Assembly: GCF_963675165.1 (NCBI RefSeq)
Contig: NC_087380.1
Location: 5,154,071 to 5,218,070, forward strand
Direction of reading: 5' to 3'
Source of the DNA: Halichondria panicea
Lineage: Eukaryota; Porifera; Demospongiae; Suberitida; Halichondriidae
Length of the DNA: 64,000 nucleotides
Part shown: piece after piece, positions 56,764-64,000 of the stretch
How positions within the stretch are numbered: position 1 is the stretch's first letter
Layout of the letters: every line of letters starts with the position of its first letter
Position numbers and translations under genes: made by a program
Notes under the pieces: generated by a model
Told to the model about the DNA's origin: nothing
What the model saw: the letters and a program-made list of their open reading frames with translations, nothing else
The model's database searches: none

Positions 56764-57465
56764 TATTAGCCTCCTTCGCAGCCTCTCCTTTTTCTGTTCT
56801 TTGTCATAGTTCAATAAGATAAAATACGGGACTAATTGGAGGAACAAAGAAAGAAAGAAGGAAGAGACAAAGAAAAAGGAGAGCCTGCCTTGCTAAGTCG
56901 CGTGACGGTAGACGAGTGGTAAACGAGTGAAAATGAACGTGGGCAATCACTAGCTGGATGGAGCCTGACAGCTACAGCATGCCTACGCATTGCAAACTCT
57001 AACATAAAAGCTGTTAGCATCGTAGATAGTAAGCTAGAATCAAGCGTGGAGACATCGTAGACGAGGGCTTACCTAGTAAAGACTAAATACTAAAGATCTA
57101 GATCTATATCTAAATTTAGCTCAGTTTTTTTTCCTGAGTTCAGAACAGACCCACTTGACTAATAGATATATACTCTAGTTTTTCATATACTCCTCTACTA
57201 ACTAAAGGTCTCACGAAGGCTGACTCTACTGTGTTTATAACAGATTATGTTCCTGGTAAATGCGCTCTAAGTACTGTGTGGGAGGACAGTTATTGAGGTT
57301 TTCTCTCACCCACGCTCGTTAAAATTTGTCTACATCAGTAGGGGATCACGCGACTTAGCAAGGCAGGCTCTCCTTTTTCTTTGTCGCTTCCTTCTTTCTT
57401 TCTTTGTTCCTCCAATTTTCTCTTCTGTGACAAAGAACAGAAAAAGGAGAGGCTGCGAAGGAGGC
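56764..57465. mobile_element. 702-bp MITE, GCCTCCTTCGCAGCC ends
   Basis: Perfect inverted arms of about 38 bp (gcctccttcgcagcctctcc..), with inner repeats tttctttgtcgcttccttct. Flanked by TAGCTGAA (56756-56763, 57466-57473), within the coding sequence for DVQLTERG of the gene above. Related to the degenerate copy at 760-1190. Confidence 0.92.
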
Positions 57466-57650
57466 TAGCTGAACATCTGCAGCTGTAAGTTCATCTAAAG
57501 TCTTTCTTAGCTCACCAAGATTGGTGCCACCAAATGCTATAAGCTGCTGTAAAGAGGTAATTGTGGAGGCATTCCAGGAATTATACGATTTGAAAACACC
57601 TTGACAAATGTGTTACGTAAGGTAGAGCATCACATAACAGCAACATAGTA

Positions 57651-57930
57651 CAGTAGACTCTCGTTAATCCGGTCACCCTTGGGACCATGCAGCTTGGCCG
57701 GAATAGCGAGGTGGCTGCAGCTCAGGAAATAGCCGCGGCTTAAAAACAACCTTACCTCGAATCTAATGACTACTTTTGCGGTTCTTGTCTCGAGGATAAT
57801 GTAGGATAATGAATCATTCTGTTCTCTATTTAAGTTTTATTTGCATATAGCTAGCATTCCGTGCCAAGCCAAATGGCCGGTATATCGAGGTGGCCGTACT
57901 TCAGAGAGCCGGAATAGCGAAAGTCTACTG
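57651..57930. mobile_element. 280-bp Tigger/pogo-like MITE, TA target
   Basis: Ends CAGTAGACTCTCGTTAATCC and a partner with ccggaatagcgaaagtctactg, flanked by TA. Inserted in the coding exon between RFVCTM and LLLCDALPYV. Serves as the intact reference for the copy at 5509. Confidence 0.9.
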
Positions 57931-59327
57931 TACATACGAACCTAAACTCAGTAACCAATTTGCTTAGGCCTAAAGCTCTAGCATCGCTTCTCTCTTCACT
58001 TTCTCGCTGTAAACTTAAAACTACCGATACGAAACAAGTTTTTAATCTATTCACACTTCGTTCTGTGCTCAACCATCTGGTGCTGCATGGTGCTAAAAGC
58101 CGGCCTTTCTCTTTTACAAGGTTCTGTACAGCTTGTAGACCAGACATTCTCACAGGACTATTATCAAAAAAATCATATAGTTGTCGAAGTATACTGCTAA
58201 ACTTTTTAATGTAAGGGACTTTATCTCCTGCTTGGGATGAAGCAAGGTTAAGTCTATGTGCAGCACAGTGTACACCAATTGCAGTAGGCGCTATCTGCTT
58301 TAGACACGTAACAACTCCATTGTGGCATCCAATCATGGTAGTAGCACATCTGTTCCTATTCCCCGCATTTTTGTTGGGTCCAACTCGGTCTCAGCAATAA
58401 AAGCAATAAATTCTTTTACTCTTTTGGTTATAGTACTGGCATTTACAGTAATACAGATATCTTGCTCAGAATCAGTTGCAGCACCTACTTCAGGCTCAGA
58501 TAACAAGATTTCAAATTACCAGTAGTCTTGTCTATAAACCGGCCATGTAAAGCTAGCTGTTCAGTTACAGTACAGTCAGTTGTCCCATCAAACATGAGGG
58601 CAAAATGGTTTGATTCCTTCATCTGGTTAATAAGGTTAGTTTCTAGTACTTCCGATAAAATGTTAACCATTTCCTGAATTGTTTTGTCACTTGTATATGT
58701 AGCATTCTTTGCAACACGGATATCAGACTTTACAGCGAGGCCTAATGACTCCAAAAGATCCAACAATGGCTCATAGTTTGTTGTGTGTGGAATCCTTTGC
58801 TTTGTTAGAAAATACAAACACTGGAATGCTTGATGAATTCCTTTTTTAGGTACAGGTGGATTTAGGGAACTAACAATGCTCTGCGACTGCGATAGGGTAA
58901 GTTCTAACTGTATATAGACTCTTTATGCGCTGCACTAAGTTCATGTGTAGTTATACTCTGCAATCTTATTCTTGTACACGGTGTCTTGTTCCAAATGTCG
59001 TGTCCAAATGAATGCTTATCATATTTCCGACACAATTTACACGACATCCCCTACCCGTCTACATAATTATTGTAACCAATGATGTCTACCTTTCAGCCAT
59101 CTTCTTAAGAAAGTTTTTGCTTGTTTAGAGGTTATAGAAGAAGTTGTACTTGCGTCAGTGCTAACAGACTCAGAAGAATTAACTGTTGATTGCTCCTCTT
59201 CTTCACTTTCATCATTTACATTACTTTCATCACTTTCATCACTTGCTGGACCCTCTCCTGTTTTAAAACGGTTGGTAGGTGGTCCTTCTCCCTCTTTGAC
59301 AGCAGAGAAGTACTTGAACAACGCCAT

Positions 59328-60441
59328 TTAACTTATAATCACACTGCACAGCTAGCTAGCTATGTGCATGCATGCTATTATTACTATTTTCAGGTCAGTT
59401 GTCCGGAGAACTCTTCTGCGAATGTGCAAGAAACTTGACCACAGTGTAAATTAAGATAGCTCGCTATAATTTATTAGGCAAGGTCTATAGCTAGCTAGCT
59501 AGTCATATATAGACTGTGACAGTGTCATGGTCTCATGGAGACAGTTATTCCTTCTTAGTGCTTCTGGACCAATGATCAATAATCAATGTAAGTGCCTCCA
59601 ACCCCTCCAACCACACTGTTATGCCTACTATCGTTGGTGCTAAGAAACTTAATTGATGAACTTCGACTGTCCTGCCTGGTTATGCTGGTAGTCTGATTAC
59701 TCCTATGTCTGCTACAAGTTTAGCAGGCAGGAAAGATATACTGCAATTCTATGTATCTTGAATTAAATCAACCATTTAATAGGCAGCACTAATTTTATGT
59801 TCTTTTCTTTCAATGTCTATAATATACATGGGGAGCCCCCTGAGACTATTATGCCTGCAAAAATAAATCGAAAGGACATCTAGATCTAGTCTACTGCGCA
59901 TGCTCAACCGTCCAAACACATGCCTCTGGACAACTGACCTGAAAAGAGTAATAATAAGTTAATTAACTGTTCTGGTCATGCGCAGTAAAGCAAGCTCTAT
60001 ATAACGCACATCAAGACAGTAAAATCTGGTAAGCAAAGACTAGCAGCTAGACTGGACTAGCCAGTGCTTGTAGAATGTAAAGCAGTGGTCGGAAAGGCTG
60101 AGTGGTGGTCGAAAAATATCTAGTGATGGTCGCAGTTTACCTAAACGACCACTGTAGGCAGAACCCTGCAACATATCTAATCTCCTTGTAAAACTCCAGC
60201 TACTAGCCAGCAACAAATTCACTGAGTTTTATGCTCTAAACTTGTCTTTTTATGGCGCTTACTTGCTTCTGTACTAAAAAATAAACGTAATCCAACTAGA
60301 AAAACATTGCTAGGATTGGCCGGGGGAAACGGAAAACACCAAAAAGCGTGGGAACAAAAAATCAGACGAGAGCATAACTCAATCCGTCATAAACATAATT
60401 AGTTGATATATTATAGCATAACAATTGGAATTATAAAACTA
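59328..60441. other. No gene recognised
   Basis: Upstream side of the ZNF862-like gene. Holds an inverted actgcgcatg/catgcgcagt pair (59890 and 59975) and a diverged fragment of the long-TIR MITE family near 60305 (cattgctaggattggccg). A 60-codon minus frame at 60040-60222 has no recognised motif. Confidence 0.4.
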
Positions 60442-61209
60442 CCGTAGAAACTGGATTATTAGCGCATGCATTTTCTTAGGGTCAATAGCAGAGCTCTATA
60501 CACTTATATTCGAGAATGCGCCTATAATGCAGCAGGGTGTCATACAGGGGGAAGGGGGGATACCCCCCTAGTTCCAATTTCCCCCCTTTCAATTATGACT
60601 GAGTGTCCATAGCTGGGTATTGAAATAACAGTTGACTTTTTTTAGCAACATTTTTTGGTTACTTTTCTCATTTCCCCCCTCTACTTCAAAATCCTGTATG
60701 ACACCCTGTGCAGTCATTCTGAGCCCCACCCAGCAACCGGATGTCTCTGTGATGAGAGCTGACTCGCAAGCTGGCTAGAAGTGAGCAAGCAAGGCAAGCA
60801 GGCAACCCTAACTGGATCTATATCATACTATTATGTTACAATTCATTTTACAGTTCACTTACATCATTTAAATTCATATTATAAAAACATTCATATTGAC
60901 CAGGAACTTGGAATAAAAGGACCTCATCCATATGTCTCACATTTTCTCAGCATGATCAGACAAGGTAACAGCATGCCCAAAGAGTCCTTACAGATGGATA
61001 TCACCAGCTATATAGCTATCATGCACTGTACAAGCTAACTAGCTCATAGATACTAGATAAACAAATAATCAATTCTAAAATTTCACTAATAATCTTCGCA
61101 TAATTGGAAAAGCGCTTCAATTCGAGTATAAAAAGCCTGCAGTTGAGCATGCGCTTAAAATGAAGATACGCTTATAGTCGAGTAAGCGCTAATAATCCAG
61201 TTTCTACGG
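60442..61209. mobile_element. 768-bp TA-flanked element, CCGTAGAAACTGG ends
   Basis: Inverted ends CCGTAGAAACTGGATTATTA and complement, flanked by TA. Interior without a recognised gene; an 85-codon frame (60781-61038) is unsupported. Contains a smaller element (60533-60708). Confidence 0.85.
60533..60708. mobile_element. 176-bp nested MITE, CAGGGTGTCATACAGG ends
   Basis: Ends CAGGGTGTCATACAGG and exact complement; inner runs of C and G (ccccccta, ttccccccttt). Both flanks carry tgcag, a possible 5-bp duplication. Confidence 0.8.
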
Positions 61210-61224
61210 TATACTAGATAGGAC

Positions 61225-62381
61225 CAAGGGCGTATACAGAGAAAAGGGCATGCAACTCACTATGTACCGTACGTGCTCATCCGACTTCGTATCAGAGACC
61301 GGATACACTAAAAATAGAATCCAGTATACGGACGTGAACAAGTGGGCGGTGTTATTTAATTATGGGCGTGTACATCAGAGCTGCCTTTGCTAGCTAGCAA
61401 CAGTGCAGTATTATTTTAGAAAAGTGTCATGACCAGTCCTAGTATAGCCATGCAGGTCCAAGACAACCCCTTCGAGCGGGAAGTTAAGTGCTGGGCGTAT
61501 TGTTAAGAAGTACCAGAGACTCAAGGTTAGGTTTCATTTTCTTGGCGTTGCAACTGTTGGATGGTTTGCCTTTGCCTTTGACACTGCTAGTACGAGCCAT
61601 ACTGTTGCTGAGAACTACTTAGCCTCGATCCTAGGCCGCACTTCCCACTTCACTTAGGGAAATGGGCCTGGTATCGACTGCTTGCGCATGCGCTAATATC
61701 CCCCTGGTATCTGGGGGCTTTGGATAACATCGTATATGCTCAGTAAAACTATGACATCACAACGAAAGGAAATGGATTGAAGGAAGTAGATAGAAAGTTC
61801 GATTAAAGGTTTCTAGCCCATTGGATAGCATTCTCTGATAGCTACCCTTAGCCTATTATGTTAACAAAAGACTCGGATGACAATCGTCTGAACGGAGTGA
61901 CGGCTGACAAGAGCCTATATTATAGACAGGCCACGCCCATTTAACACTAACTTTGGTGAATGTCTACTATACTACTGCTACTGCAGAAGAAAATAGCAGT
62001 ACAACAAACCTACACAGCTCTGTCTCTAGCTAGCTAGCTAGCTATATATAGCTCTGTGTATGACTTTTAGGATATTTTCTCTGATGTATCCAGTATTATA
62101 CGGGAAAAAATATCCAATAATTTAGCGCATGCGCAAGCAGTTGATAGCAGGCCTTCTTTTCCTATGAAGGCCGGTGAAGGAGGCTAAGAACTACTATGCT
62201 GTAATCGAGCTAGCTAGCTAGCTACATACCTGCAGATATAAAAAAAAGACCTTGATTTACCTTGTGCGGTCAAAGATTACGCGTGGGAGTTTTTGGGAAG
62301 TTCTAAAAATAGCTCAATACGAAGTCGGATGATTCTGAGAATAGGGTGAGTTGCATACCCTCTTCTCTGTATATGCCCTTG
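61225..62381. mobile_element. CAAGGG-ended element, 7-bp duplication, with nested insert
   Basis: Ends CAAGGG..CCCTTG; flanked by ATAGGAC (61218-61224, 62382-62388). Homologous to 30809-31165. About 590 bp without the MULE-like insert. Confidence 0.9.
61620..62186. mobile_element. MULE-like element 4, 9-bp duplication
   Basis: Ends TAGCCTCGATCCTAGGCC and complement of TAGCCTCCTTCACCGGCC; flanked by the perfect duplication AGAACTACT (61611-61619, 62187-62195). About 90% identical to 32136-32714 in reverse orientation. Confidence 0.93.
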
Positions 62382-62388
62382 ATAGGAC

Positions 62389-63171
62389 TCGAGATCGATG
62401 TATATATAGACTGTGTTCCAGATCTATACCAGCTTCCATCCACCACATCATATAATCCAATCCATGTATGTCACTACGCATGGATGAACTGTGTATACTT
62501 GTGCTCAACCGCAATTAGGGAACATCAATTCATTACAAATCATTATGCCCGCACATTCCATAATGCATGCATGTAATGTATGAAGGGATCGGTCGATCAC
62601 CTCACCAGTAAAAATTGCTAGGATTGGCCGGGAAAAACTACCAGCCAAGTACATGTGAATGAAAATTTCACTGATTGATGCATAACCACAATTACATCGT
62701 TTGAAGCCAAATTTGGAGTGTAGACTGAGTCATCATTCAGTTGGATGTGGATAACCCCACCGCTTTACATGAGGGTTGACCACACCCAGCTAATGCCGTA
62801 CTTGCTAGAAAGGTTTTATGACGAAATAATATATCATGATCACCATGCATGCAATGTTTACTGCTGGCCTTCATTCAGGCTTATACGTACTATTATTGTA
62901 TAGCAGAGGAGGTTGCTCACATTCAACAGAGGAATGTGCGTGCACGGAGAAAAAACAAAAGATAAACGGAAACCTACAGAGAAAGCACGAAAAGTAGCTA
63001 TCCTAGCTAAAGCCAGCAAACGATTGTAGCACTCTATACTAGTAGCAGATGATGCTAATAATACCTAAAAAGTGAGTAGCAATGAGCCAGAAACTAACAA
63101 ACTTCCAGCACTTTCCTTGATTCTTTGACTCCTGTCTTAATGTAGCAGGTTACACTATTATGATTCATAAA
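62389..63171. other. No gene recognised
   Basis: A fragment like the long-TIR MITE (aaattgctaggattggccgg) lies near 62617. 62960-63171 is the source-side partner of the degenerate copy at 30.6-31.25 kb and probably is the 3' untranslated region of the next gene. Confidence 0.4.
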
Positions 63172-63570
63172 CTAACCGGAGATGTAATACAAGAGAGATA
63201 ACACACAAATGCTCAGGAATGCAAGAACGAGACAAAAGTGCTGACTCAGCGGGTTGAAGGTTGGAGGCGAATTCGAGGCCAAACACGGTTTGCACAGCAC
63301 TTTTCGCCATGGTTTAAATCGTGACCAACCTCCAGCCAATTTGCGGTAACTGTACTCATGTAGCTCACCTTGGTCTGGTGTGTATCCATGTCCATATTCA
63401 GATGGGATAGATCTAGACCTGATTGGTGCCTGGCCTGGCGTATGGTTGTTGTACATGTATTGATGACCTGCATGGCATGTGTAAAATAATGATTTAGTAA
63501 ACTGATCGGTATACACGATTAGAGTCTATATTATGTAAAAAGACATACATAATTTACCTCCTGTTGCCAT
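63172..63570 (-). CDS. Small protein with C-terminal membrane segment
   Basis: The start ATG at 63568-63570 gives MATG, then a gtaaat donor at 63557 and a tgcag acceptor at 63468 join to GHQYMYNNHTPGQAPIRSRS..EYGHGYTPDQ (exon 63369-63467). A gtgagc donor follows, but the frame also stays open through it: ..LHEYSYRKLAGGWSRF, CKPCLASN and finally FCLVLAFLSICVLSLLYYIS, a hydrophobic segment of about 20 residues ending at the stop. If unspliced there, it is a tail-anchored protein of about 118 residues; if spliced, only the first two exons are defined here. I do not recognise the family. A decayed partial copy exists at 30.6 kb. The clean splice sites and matching phase support the first two exons. 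Confidence 0.45.
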
Positions 63571-63634
63571 CTTCTGTACTGTATACAACTTAGCCTACTA
63601 GCTATGATACAACTGCTTACTTTTTACTTCTGGA

Positions 63635-63770
63635 CAGTATCACGTGCACAGTATCACGTGCACCTAGGCTAATATTATTTGCCAGAGGAGGTACAGCGGT
63701 TTTCAGAGTTCTTGCATTTGTAATGTCTAGAGCGGAAGTACCTGTCACGTGAACCGTTACGTAACAAGAT
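63635..63770 (-). promoter_or_regulatory. E-box cluster upstream of the small gene
   Basis: CACGTG occurs three times (63641-63646, 63655-63660, 63746-63751), twice within a direct cacagtatcacgtg repeat, and an ETS-like gcggaagta at 63732-63740 lies beside the third. A palindrome gttacgtaac is at 63756-63765. Position 70-200 bp upstream of the ATG fits a promoter. Function is inferred from motifs only. Confidence 0.35.
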
Positions 63771-64000
63771 TGAAGTTCTAGCCTCATTCTAAACCGATTT
63801 TTTTCCAATACATGATTTGGGAGAAAATCAACCTTGGAAATAGCCTTTGCAAGCCTTTGGCATCACGGCTGAAGCTATCCTTGAGATTGTAAGCACTTCC
63901 AATAGTTTTGTAAGCTACTATTAGTAACATAGGACTGGATGTCTGGAGCTAAGAGAGATTCTACTGTCTATATGACTCATCAGCTTGCAGCAACACAAAA
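63771..64000. other. No gene recognised at window end
   Basis: AT-rich with no clear exon; possibly the upstream region of a divergent neighbour outside the window. Confidence 0.3.

Larger units (their letters stand above)
56435..59327 (-). pseudogene. ZNF862-like gene (DUF4371, hAT-type), interrupted
   Basis: First exon 59327-59087 (MALFKYFSAVKEGEGPP, Ser/Glu-rich, ending FLRRWLK before gtagac). Next a BED/TTF-like zinc finger (CKLCRKYDKHSFGHDIWNK.. HELSAAH, about 58900-59050), then DUF4371 (QEMVNILSEVLETNLINQMK, HFALMFDGTTDCTVTEQLAL, 58485-58817), then IGCHNGVVTCLK, GVHCAAHRLNLASSQAGD, LLAPCSTRWLSTERSVNRLK (57960-58336), and C-terminal NSWNASTITSLQQL..LDELTAADVQL joined across a MITE to LTERGNQGKEYFENSIRRPY. 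These are hAT-transposase-derived proteins found in many animals. A shift near 58490 and two MITE insertions (57651-57930, 56764-57465) break it. Whether it was a mobile copy or a domesticated gene is open. Confidence 0.82.

Noticed and set aside
61440-61540. 5S rRNA-like stretch (gggaagttaagtgctgggcg)
   Set aside because: The homologous element at 30.9 kb lacks the gcgggaagtt part and reads straight through, so the resemblance arises from a small insertion and not from a 5S gene. The rest of the 5S sequence is missing.
63246-63473. Alternative 75-codon ORF overlapping the small gene
   Set aside because: A different frame of the same exon; the spliced frame with matching phase at 63558 and 63467 is better supported.
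1-64000. tRNA, rRNA or CRISPR features
   Set aside because: No tRNA T-arm and acceptor combination, no rRNA core sequence and no regular repeat-spacer array was seen. The regular arrays present are transposon subterminal or tandem repeats without unique spacers.

Overview
This window looks like an intron-bearing, AT-rich animal genome dominated by DNA transposons. Short spliceosomal introns (gt..ag), an SH2-domain gene, BEL/Pao and LINE retroelements and many transposons with terminal inverted repeats (TIRs) show a metazoan. The abundance of catgca and tagctagc repeats and the mix of RecQ-like/DUF6589, KDZ and DUF4371 genes suggest a demosponge (Amphimedon-like). That taxon call is inference. 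No bacterial, organellar, tRNA, rRNA or CRISPR feature was found.

Layout. 0-2 kb: degenerate repeats. 2.1-7.8 kb: a decayed RecQ-like helicase (+) faces a decayed DUF6589 gene (-) tail to tail, resembling one helicase-carrying DNA transposon. 7.8-18.6 kb: a 10.8-kb KDZ-family transposon with TIRs, a 7-bp target duplication, large inverted subterminal repeat arrays and a multi-exon transposase gene; it sits inside the DUF6589 gene. 19.6-26.6 kb: four tandem units, each carrying a long-TIR MITE, two of them also hit by the same 766-bp element. 27-38 kb: nested small transposons around one plausible host gene, an SH2 domain joined to an ER/K helix and a CaaX-like end (29.2-29.75 kb). Four MULE-like elements in the window (three here, one at 61.6 kb) have 9-bp target duplications; one contains a RecQ fragment. 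38.3-43.9 kb: a degenerate repeat array split by a 2.5-kb TIR element that itself contains a LINE. 44.4-47.1 kb: a pogo/Tigger-like transposon with a DDD transposase (+) and a HIRAN plus C48-protease gene (-), both broken. 47-56 kb: a segment present in two to three copies, one copy split by a 3.7-kb BEL/Pao element that lacks its reverse transcriptase. 56.4-59.3 kb: a ZNF862-like (DUF4371/hAT-type) gene (-) split by two MITEs. 60.4-62.4 kb: nested TIR elements. 63.2-63.6 kb: a short gene (-) with a C-terminal membrane segment and E-boxes upstream.

Most recognisable coding sequence is selfish DNA, and most of it is frameshifted. Insertions into other repeats leave readable empty sites, so insertion order and target duplications can be worked out by comparing copies inside the window. 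All splice sites and domain calls come from reading the sequence by eye; no search was run.
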